From Clavelina lepadiformis (Eukaryota > Chordata > Ascidiacea > Aplousobranchia > Clavelinidae): a DNA stretch of 64,000 bases. How positions within the stretch are numbered: the first letter of the stretch is position 1; every line of letters begins with the position of its first letter. A model generated the notes under the pieces. That model was not told the origin of the DNA. It was given only the letters and a program-made list of their open reading frames with translations, and searched no databases. Positions 51,741-64,000 of the stretch are shown here, piece by piece. The position numbers were made by a program, and so were the translations under genes. The stretch covers positions 15,252,860-15,316,859 of the forward strand of contig NC_135244.1 of the NCBI RefSeq assembly GCF_947623445.1, given 5' to 3'.

Positions 51741-54700
51741 TTGAGCAGCACAAACTTATCACATAAATCAGTTAAAATTACTTTTTCTGTCTTCTTTTAC
51801 TTCAAGATTACTGGGGTGTTGAATTAATTATCGCTGAAAGTTTAAAATACAAATAGCTTTCAGTGAACGTTTTGCATCCAATATAAGTTAATTTAAGTAA
51901 AAACTCGTCAGTTTTAATAAGTACACGAGACCGTAGCTTCTTTTTCTTATACTAAATTTATAGCGTGACATCAGCTAAAAACCTATCGAAAAAGATGAAA
52001 ACGTGACATTAATAATATTTTGCTACATCATGAGGTTTCTCATAGTTTATCCCATTCTTATCGACTGTTTTTTAGAACTGAAATGTAAAGTGGAGAATTC
52101 TGCATGGACACTGTAACTCCGTAGCTGTATATCTATATTTGAATTATTAAAAAAAGACATGTTCTGTTGGTGAACAAGTTTCAATTTTCGTTGTTATGTT
52201 TTTACACAACTTTTACGCAATCGAGTGATTAATTAAGACTGACGTAATGCGCGACAAAGAGTCGTGACAACTGAATTTGTCAGCACACACTGAAGCAAAC
52301 CACGATCACAATAAAGTGAAAAGAGCATTAAAAGTGCTTAAACTGCTGCAGAAATATTTACAAAAACTGATATAATCGGCATGAATGCATTGAAACATGA
52401 AAATTATGACAACCGTAAGCTGAAGTGTGTTGGAGTATAACAATAAATATAGGCCAAGGAAAACATTTAAGAAAAAATCTATTGAATGTATACGCTGAAA
52501 ATTTTTTTTAGTAAAAGTAAGTTCTTCATTTTTAGTTAATTGTGATCGTGGAAAAAACGATAAACGCGGAAAAAATGTTGCAGAATATCTCAAAATCGTG
52601 CAACACTCAAGCATTTCATCTATAAATTATCGATTGCAAATTCCATTGGTTTACGATATAACAACTCGGACGAACACTTAAACAAGCAAAGTTAAAAATC
52701 GTTTTTCCAGCACGTTATATGCGCCTTCTGAAGCTTCATGTTTGAGAACTAAATCGTACTATTTGCAAGATGGTATTATTCCTTCGTATTTGGCAGAAGA
52801 CGACTTGGCATGGCTGACGAGGAGAGTGTTTACAAAAGAATAGTTAAGCACTTGGACTGATGTATCGTTGTTGTCGTAAGCAACTTCGATGATATTGCTC
52901 TCCCATGAGTCTTGCTGGTTTGCTGCAATCATAAAACTGAAGGACAATCGGAGCTCAGTGTTCTTTGATAAACATTGTATAATGTATATATGCTAATGCT
53001 ACCACTTAACCGGAGTACTTTAATTACAAAGCTAAACTTGTTTCTTAAGGTTGTGCTTCAAATAAATTATTACGATTTCTCGATTTTTACGAGCGGTCGC
53101 ATGAGTAGCGCTCAATTGCCAAAATCGAGTGCGTTCCCGAGCGCGCTTAAAATGTTCAGTCTTCCGTTCGCGCTCGTTTACTCAGGACAAAATGCGCTGT
53201 AAACGCCCTTTGCAGCTTACACATTATAGAAGTTTTGACTGCTTTGAGACTAATTGAAATTGTCAGGTAATAGTCGTGCAAAATCAAGTAAAAACCAAGA
53301 ACAGTAACGCAAGGGACTCTACACCTCAAGTATAGGTTAGATCGTGAATCGTATAGGGTACATTGTCGATAGAGAATAAACGTTTTATTTTCAAGTGGTT
53401 ACAAGAAATAACGATAAAAACTCAAGACAAAACAGATTTAAGCCAGCTTTATAGGCTTATAATGTTACGGTATAGGATATATGAAAAATAATAAAATAAA
53501 ATAATTTCAAAACATAGACATCTTTTACATAAACCCGTAGCTTATGGCATCGGTTTAATCTATTTAATTTGAAATTTTTAAACATGACGTAAATATGAAC
53601 GTTGTGTAAGACGTTTTTGTATGTACGGTGTCTATATGTTTTAATAACACAAATAAAAACAGAAGCAAAATAAAAATAAATTCCAATAAATACACAATAA
53701 TTCCAATAAGACGTCCTAGACGATTCACTATACCTGCATCAGCTAGTAATGTGCTTGCGCTTCACCTGGAAATATCAAACTTATTTTTTAAACGTTATGA
53801 TGACAACTTACAAATGGAAACAAGTTTTGCATTACTACATGCAAATTTGTTTATCGAAAATTTCCAGAAAGACATACATAGCTTTTTCTATAATGAATGC
53901 GAGCACGCTCTTTTTTTGAGCGCGTGCGTGAGGGTAAATACGCTGGATTTTTTATTCAAGAACGTGAGTGAAAACGGCGCTCGAATTTTCCTCGACGAGC
54001 GTAGGCGATTCACTCTTTTTAAACGAGCGTTGCCCAGTTCTACCCAAAGAGTACATGACCAGCCAGTTTTGAATAACAGCATGACCCAGTGGCTGCTCGA
54101 CTTGTGTCCGCAGGCATCTAATCTGGGTGGCTAAATAACCAGCGTTAACACGACGGCCAGGCATGTTTTTGGCCAGCGCTCCTATTCTGATCCCAAGGAG
54201 TAATCCTGCCTCCTACTCCTATACTATCATGTGGACATGTTGTCAGAGTTGGCCGGTGGGCACGAGCGCGGGCAATTTTGAACCCGCTCCTTTCTTAAGT
54301 AACGATCTCGATAGTGGCACTCAATTTTCAAGGGTTGACAAACCTTGTAGAGGAAAACCTTTTCAAGGGTTATTTGCTCGTCGCTATTTTTTTGAACAAA
54401 CAACGATGTGAACGCACAACATGGATACAGATGGTTGGATTGAAAAGTTTCACGTCAAAACTATGGTATTTCGGTTTGATATAGCCTAACTTAAACGCTT
54501 TTTGTTCTATAAGCTAACAACAATGAGCTGAGTTGTCATCATAGTATCGTAATTTGTTTCACCTTGACGCTATTTTTATAACTTGACCGACATGTGCTTT
54601 GAAAGTGGAGAATATTAACCTGTTGAACGTCGGCATATACGATTTTTAAAGGTTCTTAATACTTTGCTGGTCTGTTAATCATTTGTGCCAGGTGTGACCA

Positions 54701-56192
54701 AAACAGAACTTTTCAACATGGGATTTCAGTGAGATTGATGTTCCAAAATGCGTCAGAGTGAAAATTTTTTTGAATTGCTAAAAAGAGCGGGGGCTTGAGC
54801 GGCAAGACAAACTGGCTATCTTCTTTATAGAAGAAGGAAAGCACAAGTAACGCTCTTTTTTCATTGATGAGCGTTTCTCTTTATGTCGTCATGATTTTGC
54901 AAACCTTTGCAGAGCAATGGGATTGTTTCAATACTAAGAAACGGTTTCCATGATGAAACTATATAGTAGGCAAACCAAACTTCAAACCGTCATTTTGCAT
55001 TTAGCTTTGGGTGAATGTAGCCTACAATCATTTTTTCATTTTCGCCGCTCCAAATGCCATAGTTTTAGGCTACAGGTGAGGGTGGCGACAAAGCGCAAAA
55101 TAATTCACTATTTGTATTAAAGCACTTATTGTCGCTTTAAGTACTCCACTTGCCGCTACAATTGTGATTGGTAATATAGCGTCTCGTTTGCCGCTGCCAT
55201 ATCGATCATTGGTAATAACTGCTGAGGTGCGAGTCAGCCGCATCTTTATGGATATTATCAAGCGGTAGACGAACGAGACGCTACAGTAAGAGACGATAAA
55301 CGACAAGTCAATTCCAAATCCACTTCTCAAAGCGAAAAGAATGTACAAGTTCTGTGGCTTTTGTATGATTCTACGTCTTTTCCATCTCTTCAAGCATCTA
55401 TCTCATCAGCTGTAGCCTGTAAGTAGACAACTAGCCACTAACCAGCCGCAGGCGAAGATCGCCTCCACTTTACCTTTCTCTTACATTTAACATCCGCCCT
55501 TCGGCCTTCCTTTTGAACTAGATTTTTTGCATTCAGCTAAGCCATTCAAAAAAGTTAGAAGCCGGTTCCTTTTTGAAATGTTTAATGTTTTTGGGAACTA
55601 AATCATTTATGAAGTGTTGGAATACGAACTTTGCTTGTGAGTAAGTGATAAGTAAGCGCTTTTTTCTTAGCAGCATATTGGCGCTATGCGTGAAAGTTAC
55701 GCAATTTAATATTCTGTGAGAAGGTATAGTGTTTGGTGTATTTCAGTCTCGGCTTTATGCCATAGTGTTGTTTGTGAAAAAGTTCATGTTATGATACTAT
55801 GCACACAAACTACACTTTTGTCTTGCTTGAGTTCTGTTCAGTAGCCAGGTAAATATGGTGACCTAGGTCAAATTTCATTGCATCGCTCGAAAGACAAACC
55901 GTTGTGCTGAATAGTCTGCACGTTTGGTTTTAAGAGGCCGCGCGTTTTCTCTTTATAAAATATCACTCGGGAAATATTAAAATAGCGGAGTGCACGCATG
56001 GGCAACAGAGCGAACATTGGCAACTGACAATTTGCTTAGGGCTCTACTAAAATATCAGCCCTTGCTTCAACGAACTGAATAAAATCTGCACGTTTATCGT
56101 AGGCTATTTACGTTTTAACCTCGTCATTTCCTGTTTTAGCGGCGTGATCTGTTACAGCTTGCGGTTACTGTGGTTACTTAAGCATTGAGCCA
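51741..56192. other. Long spacer upstream of the lectin receptor and of transaldolase
   Basis: This divergent spacer must hold promoters for the - strand gene starting at 51740 and the + strand gene starting at 56193. The only long open frame is 53628-54134 (+, 168 codons), without any recognisable domain. A possible terminal exon, 52922-52759 (-), follows ATTGCAG and reads ANQQDSWESNIIEVAYDNND to a stop, but no partner exon was found. GAGCG/CGCTC words are scattered over 53.1-54.9 kb; no defined element could be drawn from them. Confidence 0.45.
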
Positions 56193-59100
56193 ATGCCAGC
56201 AGACGGAGAAGATTTTCCAGAGAGCAAGAGAACAAAGATGGCATCAGCCCTTGATCAATTGAAGTCTTATACTACTGTTGTGGCGGACACTGGAGACATA
56301 AACGGTATTTTGGATTGGAATTAGCAATTTTTCTGTGATGTGTTTCATACTGATAACATTAATTAAGTGTTTTGCTGATTTAGGCAAGATCATATTGTCA
56401 AGGCCGTGTCATTGCTAGGCTTTTAGTAAATTCTTTTGCTGGTAATACTATATTGGTATGTAGTGTAAATTTGGTATATTAAACAGGTAGTATAGACCTA
56501 TAGTTTTTAAGTTCATACAGGACTGCAGAGTATAACCATTTTCAGCAAGATCTTGCAAGCGCCAAACAACCAAAAATAACAAGTGTGGATGCACTTGAAG
56601 TATGCTCTTAGGTGCTGTACACAGTTTGACTAATTCAATTTCTAAACCAATTAAAAATTGAGTGCACACAAGTTATTTCCAAGTCAGTAAGTGCAAAATA
56701 ATGTACTTTAATAATAATGTACAGCATAGAGTTCAAGTTGGTTTTAGTTCTAACCTTTTCAAATTTTGGTACTCGCTGAAAGGTCTGAAATGATTAACAG
56801 TGTTTTTGTATAACTCATTCTTCTCTTTTCACAATAACCGCATTGAGGAAACTCAATGTTATTATCTAGAGTTTTTTTCAACGCAAATTTGTCTAAAATT
56901 CCAATTAACATAGCTTCATTATGTTTTCATGGGTAAACTTGTATTTTTTCTGTTGCAATATTTTCAATTTCAGACTTCATGGTTTTAGAATAACTTAAAA
57001 TTTCTTGCTGCAAAGTTGTAAAACATATATGTAGATATAGGTATAGGTTATTATAGAACAATTTATTGTTCATAAATGGAAACGGTCTCTTAATTTTCTC
57101 CAATGGCCTCCCAAAATATATACACTTCCGCAACTACAGCAGAAAATTATCAGTTATGATAGTTTTTAAAGTTGCAGTCTTGTGAAATTGCTTAGCGGTC
57201 ACCAAAGCCCAACCTTATAAGACTCTGCATGTGCAATATGTTAACTAATTGATATATGATATATCTATTTATATACTTTTAAAATGCACTATGTTAAAAG
57301 TTTTTTTAAATTTTCAGCAATTGCAAAATTTTTGCCACAAGATGCGACAACAAACCCATCACTGTTATTGGCTGCTGCAAAATTACCAGAGTATGATGGT
57401 TTGATTCAAGAAGCAATTAACTATGGAAAAGCACAATCAAAGTAAAGAATGTTGTTGCTCAATTTTTCATACAAACAGTGAATATTACTAAGTTAAAAAT
57501 TAATGACAGACTGACAGTATTAAATAATAAATCTTGCTTTTGTTCTTATGATATGGGTCAGTACCAGTCTTGAGTATAATTACATGTAAATTTGTTTGCT
57601 TTTATTAGTGATTTAAAGGAACAAGTGACTGCAGCTATGGACAAACTCTTTGTCATTTTTGGAAGGAAAATTCTTGATATTGTGCCTGGAAGAGTTTCAA
57701 CTGAAGTAGATGCAAGGTTGGTCGGTGTTTGTATTAGCATGGCTTGCATAAGAACTATGAAGCCATAACAGCCAATAAACAAATGTTTACCAAAAGGAGT
57801 TTGAGTCATGTCTGCAGACAAAGGTTGGGTAGTGTAAAAGTGTTATTGTGACCCAATTATTGTACAAATCTCAAAAGAATTGATTAAAATACAATAATTT
57901 GTTCTGTACAGCCATGTTGTTCGTGGTATCATGACTAGGCATTTTTTCTGCCTTAGTCCTCAGGGCAACTTATATTATTTGCTGAGTTAATCTTATGCCA
58001 AGTACTCATAACGTAAAAGTGTTTTTCACACATTTTTTATGACTTTTTACATTAATAGTTATTTGCTTTTTGCCTCATTTGTGTCGTAAAGCAGATTATA
58101 TACATTTCTAAACAGGCGTATTAAGCACTTCATACACATATATGATATAGTTTACATATACTTTTAGCGTGGTGCTAATGATTTTAGATGAAAAAATTAA
58201 TAGGTTATCATTTGATGCCGATGCTGCAGTTAAAAAAGCAAAGAAATTTATTGAACTCTATGAAAAAGATGGAATTTCAAGGGAAAGAATTTTAATTAAG
58301 CTTAGCACTACCTGGGAAGGAGTACAGGCTGCCAAGTAAGTCCATAAACAATATAATTTGCCAGTGATACAAAAATTCAAACCTTACTGCAAGCTACATT
58401 TTGTTGTGAAAAACTTGTTTAGTGAGTAACATATTTTAATCAATGTCTAATGACAGTAATTAAACTATTATATTCATTTACTCATAGCCAGTTTTGTTTT
58501 AAATTAGTAAACAAAATTGTTGGTCTGATTTTTTGTGGTTCATATCTTACTCTGTCTTTTTCTTAGGATCCTAGAAGCTGAAGGTATTCACTGTAACATG
58601 ACATTGCTCTTTTCATTTGCACAGGTAGCTTAATTCATTCTTGAATTTTCTATTCTTTAATAGACTCATCTATATTCTACAATTTTTTTCAAAATTTCAT
58701 TTTCATCACGAAACTGTTCAAATCTAAATTAATCAAAACAAATTATTGGTTAAAGAGAATTAGTAGAAGTGAAGTTTTCCCTTGTGTGTTGTTTTTGTTT
58801 GATAGTTAATATTTAGAAATTATTGCAGGCTGTAGCATGCGCTGAAGGTGGAGTCACTCTGATTTCTCCATTTGTTGGTCGTATTTTTGACTGGTATGTA
58901 AAAAGCACAGGGCAGAAGGAATATGGATTGCTTGAAGATCCAGGTAAAGTAATTCTATCCATTTGCTTGCGTATAGAGAACTGAAATGTGTATTTGATTT
59001 GTCATTAGGTATCAGGCATTACACATTGCTTGATCATAATGGTATTTTGCTTACACTCTTTAAGTTACTCTTTTATGTTGTGACTGTCGGTCTGCTTCTG

Positions 59101-60160
59101 TTTTGTTAGAGTTGCTGTAGGTTGTTGAAGTTTGTAGTTTTGTTTTGCAGGTGTGAAGAGTGTCAGTAAAATTTATAACTACTATAAACGATTTGGTTAC
59201 AAAACTGTGGTTATGGGAGCATCGTTTAGGAACACAAACCAAATCAAGGCTTTGGCTGGATGTGATTTGCTTACCATCTCGTAAGTTATTATGAAACAAT
59301 TACGGTTTTGTAAATACCATTACATTGTTATGGATATATTTTTCTTTTAGTATGAGATTTTACTTAAGGTAAAGTACTTCAATTCGATTTGTGTCCGTCC
59401 TAGACCTAAACTGTTGGAGCAGCTGCAAAATGACTCGTCCACCATTGAGCAGCAAGTTTCTGAGAAAAATGCTCAGACGATGGACTTAACACAGGTTTGC
59501 GATAATGCATTGTCAACATCAGTTCAGATTGCACAAGTTAACTACTGTACAATGGAAGCTTCTTAATTTGAAACTGAAGGGCCTCGTTAACTTACTTATG
59601 AGTTAACAAAAGTTTAAAAACTTAATATTCCTATCTAAGGCATTCTCAAGAAAGAACATATTTTGCTAGCCAAGTTGAGTTGACGGGCTTCTACTGTGTG
59701 TTGAACAGCCATTTCTGCCAACATGATTATGCTTAATTATAATACTCAGATCCATCTTGATGAGGCAAGTTTCCGCTACCTTCATAATGAAGATGCGATG
59801 GCTGTGGAGAAGTTGGCTGAGGGAATAAGAAAATTTGCTGAAGATGCCGTCAAGTTGGAGAATATGTTGAAGGTTTGCCCATATGTTGTAGATGTAGCCG
59901 TAGTAGTCAGTTTTGACTTTACAGAAAACTTCTAACTTGTAAGGAAGTTGTAACCATGTTGAAGGAACAAAGTTAAAGTATACCATTGTGCCTTTCACAG
60001 TTACTGTTTGAAATTTCTGATGCAATAATAATGTTAAATTGCTCTCATTGTTTGAAAGATAACACTTGTTCCCTTATGTGTTGTAGCAAATATAAAGCTA
60101 GTGGATATACACTATGCAGCATATCATATTTCTTGTTAACAGGAGCGCATCATGCAGTGA
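56193..60160 (+). CDS. TALDO1: Transaldolase (336 aa), pentose phosphate pathway
   Basis: Ten exons: 56193-56304, 57318-57441, 57609-57716, 58204-58335, 58567-58624, 58829-58943, 59151-59280, 59404-59494, 59750-59872, 60143-60160. The cytosolic enzyme moves a dihydroxyacetone unit from sedoheptulose 7-phosphate to glyceraldehyde 3-phosphate. The protein follows human TALDO1 closely: [123 protein letters not shown]. The Schiff-base Lys is residue 147 and the catalytic Asp residue 32, both five later than in human because of a longer N-terminus with KRTK. The last exon codes only five residues (ERIMQ). Length is within one residue of the human enzyme and no break is seen. A single-copy housekeeping gene amid receptor genes; convergent with the lectin gene downstream. 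Confidence 0.97.
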
Positions 60161-60672
60161 AGCATAGATGAGAAAACTACGCCGTGGACCGTAACCAAGA
60201 TCTATTGATAGTCAAATTATATCCCATAATCGACTGTTAAACTTGCTGCCTTTTGTCAAAAGCAATTTACCGGTTGTGCAGTAATAAGTGTACATTTTGT
60301 GTCTTGTTCCGAAGGCAATTTTTGATGTAGATTTTCGATTTGTTACACTATGCATAGAAAGAGTTAAGCTGCATATATTTGGACGATAATACAACAATAA
60401 TTCCAATTAACGTAAAAGACAACTTCTAATGTGAGCAAATAATAGATTCTGGAAGTGGCATGCCAGGAGTCAAAGTGCTGAAAGGCGCACATTTCTCATT
60501 TGCTAAAAAATGTTGTTTATGAGCAACAAATCGTGACTCTTGTATGTGAAATGATCCATGTCACATGCCTACCAACTGCTTTATCGAAACCAAATAGTTC
60601 CTGGCACTAACAGGTGTCGTTGAGCTTGTCACGCAAATACTGGAACTGCATAATATTGCGAGTTAATTCAAA
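60161..60672. other. 3' ends of two convergent genes
   Basis: The 512 bp between the stops of transaldolase (+) and the 310-aa lectin receptor (-) must hold both 3' UTRs. No further exon or repeat was seen. Confidence 0.5.
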
Positions 60673-63600
60673 TTACCACTGCAAAATATTTTCTTGGTAT
60701 TTAGATCTATTCCAGCATAGTTTCAAACGTTTCCGCCATACGTTAAATCGTAATCCATCATCGACAAAGAGTTCTTCAACGGGTGGTACATAATTTGTAC
60801 GGAAGTTATCGTAGCTGTGTAACGCGATGAGCGATATAGAGCATTGAGCATACGTCACACTTTTAACAAACATGAATGTACTGTAAAAACACCGGAGTTG
60901 CAAAACCAAAGCAGAAGAGATTTTCTTATCATTCCATCCATGCGCATTATCTGTTTTCTAGCTTCAGCTGGCAAAATGATTATAAAATTCTGTTATCCAA
61001 CTCGCGCTCATGAACCAACAACCAACATAAATAATAATCTGATACCAACTGCACTCAACGTTTAAAATCATTTACAACCATAACAATGAAAGCAGGGAAT
61101 TCTTCTGTTGTGTTCAAGGTCAGATTGCAGATCGTCTCATGAACTTTTCATTCTCGCTTTCAACAGTAAAATTGGAAGTGGTGGAGACATCTTTCCTTTA
61201 AAAACAAAAGCAAGTGTTATGGCATTTCTACTGAAACGGCTGATATGTCATTTTGTTGGGAATAAGTCGAGATTAATGTTCATAAGTTTCGATATTGTCA
61301 TGTCCAAAAAAGCTCTACGCACTCAGATCAATTTCTTTTGCTTAGAATTAACTTCTGGTAAGAATAGTTTAAAATATAACCTAAGCGATGCTTAAACTAG
61401 AGTAAGCTAAGTAGACTGCATCTTACCTTCGCTTGCTGTGCATGAACAGTGATGCTATAACGGCTACTGAAAGCAAAACAAGAACAGCACCCCCACATAT
61501 GAGCGCAATTTGCATGGTTGCAGTACTTTTTTGATACTCTGCAAAGGAAGTTGCTCAGTACTTTTACACATTAAGCAAAAGCATTTATCAGAAGACGTGT
61601 TTGTTGTTAGCAAACAAGTCCTTACAGATGGCTTACTTTTCTTGGTGAAATTTCCAGCAGTATTTGTGAAGCCCGTCGATATATCACGGAAAGATGTGGC
61701 ACCTGGAATCAATGCGTAAAGCATCAACAACAGTTTTAATGATTTAATGAGTAGCACCCTGCAATTGGTGACATCATGTAACTGCTGGTCGGGTACTTAG
61801 AGAGGCAGGATCGTAGTGAGAAGAACGGGTGTTATTATTGTACAGCAGCCTGCTGTTTTTAAATAGCGTCCTGTAATTGTTTACTGCTTCGTAATTAACA
61901 AGTTGCTGCTCGTGACGTAACACTACGTTGCTGTTTGTGACGTAATGAGCAGCAGGCTTTGATTGATCGAGTACCACTCACTTCTTGGTAAAAATTTTCA
62001 TCAGTCGCTCAATTTGTTAAAATCTCAGCTGCTATTGACTACGACAACGTCATTGACTACCAACAGCAGCCTATCGGTCACTGGACAACAAGCAACAGCG
62101 GTTTACGCTTACGCTCTTTTGGTTAGGTCCCTGCCTCCTCGGCATAGTACTAGATGCAGTTGATTTAACTTGCGGATACATTTTTCCAAGCGCCGCTAAG
62201 CAAATGATAAAGGCTGTCACTGTTTCCATGGACAAACTCGCAAGTTTGAAGGTATTTTTCCAATGGTTATAACATAATAACCTAAACGTTATAACATAAT
62301 AAAGTAGGTTTAGTAGATAGATTTAGGTTGAGTTTAGTAGATACAAAAAGTTAGGTTTAGAACGAACCTGAAAAAACGTGCAATTTTTGATGTGAAATAG
62401 GGACACTGGGGCAGTCTAAAACGAACCACCTATAGTTATACAGGCAATACAGCCATGATGTGCACCAACGTTTGGGTATTTTATTTCTGCTGTATAAACG
62501 CATTCATACTTTCAGTAGTACTGTAAGTAGTTGGGGAAAGTTTGGAATGTTGTGATGACGTCAGAATTGAATGTTTTTCTTTGACACTTTTTGCAAAAGT
62601 AGTTTGCCGAATGCTGCTTCTGGGAACAGGTACCGATGTTGTCGTAAATGCTTCCGTACCTGCAAACACAAAGGCTTTTCATGTAAACGCTTGTAAATGT
62701 TAAGTTAAATGTGTTTTGGATTTAACAGTACCAACCTACACGTCTCTGACATACGTATCTTGCCGGTATGTCACTGCAAGGTACATTGTACCAAGGATAC
62801 TTTCTGAAGTACTGGAACGTCCAACCCATAATGACACAATTTTCCTCGATGTTGTTGGGTTCACCCGTTTGCCAGTTGGTATAAGTGACAGGTAAGCTAC
62901 TATTGTAAGTCCACTCAAAGGCGTTTGATCGGATTGACCGTTTCAAGCCAATATAGAAAGAATAAGGCTCATCTGAAAACAGTATGACAATATTAATGTA
63001 AATTAAACGCTTTTCGGATAGAACTTTTGCTAATTAATCTGATATAAGAAGTACAAATGATTGGCATACATTTTTTATATGGTTAAAAAACTTGAACTCA
63101 ATTATAACAACAAGCGGTGCAGACAGAGGCGTCGCGCTTAAGGTACGCTATACTTCATCAATTCCCTAAAAAGGAGTTATGGCCTGAAACTTAAGGAATT
63201 GTTTGAATCCTTTATAAAATGGGCCATTTTAGTCACAAAGGTGTATGAAAGTTATAAATCAGGCGATTACAGGTTTATGGAATTTTTTGCATAAGTCTGT
63301 AACAGATCTTTCTTTTTATCTAAAGACAATTTTTTTTGGAAATAGTTATTTATTTAAATTTGCAGCTAATTTACCTGCCCCGAACGTTTTTATAATGCCA
63401 TAATAAACAATACACATATGATGAAATTATGCAAGCATGTCACATTTGTTGCACTGTTTATACAGTATTCATTTCATGATAGTTTATTAACTTTGTACCG
63501 GAGTCCTCCAGAGGTTCCAGTAAATTGTTTGCAGGACGCCTCTGATTGCAAGAATAACTCAGAATCATTACTTGACTGCAAGTTGCATGTATTTCAACTC

Positions 63601-63986
63601 AATTTATGGTTTTGGAAAATAGATAGTTAACACGATAGCCAGTTACGTTTACTTAAGTGAAGCATAACGTGCAGCCTACTACTGCATTTGTAGATTTCGC
63701 GGTTTGCAACTGCGGCGTCCTCAACGTAGGCGAACCTACCAAAGCTACCTGAAACAATTCCGATCAATTCTATGAGAAACTGTTGCACAAAGGTGGACGG
63801 TATTACAGCAAGATGTGCTTGTCTTGCACGACAGTCTTTGTCTGCTTGGTCGTAACTTCGAACGTATTTACTTTCAACTAAGTATTCCCACTGCCCGTGC
63901 TTCGACCATAAATTAGCATGCGCAGTGCGTAAAACTAACAGCATTACGAAACATGTGTTAACGATAAGCATGTTTATCAATATCAA
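60673..63986 (-). CDS. One-CTLD type I membrane receptor with EPN motif (310 aa)
   Basis: Six exons on the - strand: 63986-63749, 62972-62736, 62659-62522, 61702-61637, 61538-61427, 60814-60673. Signal peptide MLIVNTCFVMLLVLRTAHA (a second ATG lies five codons upstream and is used here); one CTLD in exons 1-2 (LWSKHGQWEYLVE, DKDCRARQAHLAVIPS, FYIGLKRS, FEWTYNSS, YTNWQTGEPNN, NCVIMGW, PWYNVPC, RYVCQRR). A Thr/Ser stalk is followed by a membrane span about 235-258 (IALICGGAVLVLLSVAVIASL) and a 47-codon last exon (YDNFRTNYVPPVEELF). EPN with WYN is the nearest to a classical mannose-type calcium site in this cluster. The 613-bp intron before the last exon could hide another tail exon, but phase 2 on both sides fits a direct splice. 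Confidence 0.82.
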
Positions 63987-64000
63987 TGAGTTTATCTTGT

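Noticed and set aside
52759-52922. Possible terminal exon on the - strand with VAYDNND
   Set aside because: A good acceptor is present, but no upstream exon of matching phase was found. A hydrophobic frame near 53.7 kb does not splice to it in phase.
53628-54134. 168-codon + frame, the longest outside gene models
   Set aside because: No recognisable motif and no splice support; it runs through GAGCG/CGCTC-rich sequence, which could be repeat-derived. Kept only as a note in the spacer entry.

Overview
The window looks like chromosomal DNA of a tunicate, most likely a solitary ascidian close to Ciona. This is inferred from AT-rich sequence, short introns with clean GT..AG ends, small tandem multi-exon receptor genes rich in CUB and C-type lectin (CTLD) domains, and a THAP/P-type transposon. 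No species-specific marker was available. All gene models were built by hand from splice sites and reading-frame phase; every junction in the confident models keeps the frame open from ATG to stop.

Layout. (1) 1-7.2 kb: the last exons of a small membrane protein (1961-3828, tentative), then a cluster of short DNA transposons, one of them a three-level nest (5597-6598). (2) 7180-12135: a 5-kb P element with about 375-bp terminal inverted repeats. It carries a THAP transposase with one frame break and, on the opposite strand, a second spliced gene with a C2H2 finger. (3) 13.8-32.3 kb: three tandem + strand genes for single-pass receptors with one CUB domain each (707, 578 and 477 aa). Their ectodomains are alike but their cytoplasmic tails are unrelated. 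(4) 32.3-36.9 kb: repeat-rich spacer with hAT elements. (5) 36.9-51.7 kb: three - strand genes for type I membrane C-type lectin receptors: a one-CTLD receptor with a tyrosine-rich tail (374 aa), a one-CTLD receptor (254 aa), and a 20-exon receptor with eight CTLDs (1367 aa), like a stripped-down mannose receptor. (6) 56.2-60.2 kb: transaldolase (TALDO1, 10 exons, + strand), a housekeeping anchor. (7) 60.7-64.0 kb: a further one-CTLD receptor on the - strand (310 aa), the only one with an EPN sugar-binding motif.

Taken together, apart from TALDO1 and mobile DNA, the window is a cluster of cell-surface recognition receptors. Two families (CUB and CTLD) sit side by side, each with a signal peptide, phase-1 ectodomain exons, one membrane span and a tail carrying signalling-type motifs (YxxL, PPxY, RxLPPxP). 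An immune, allorecognition or cell-adhesion role is inference; the sequence shows only the architecture.
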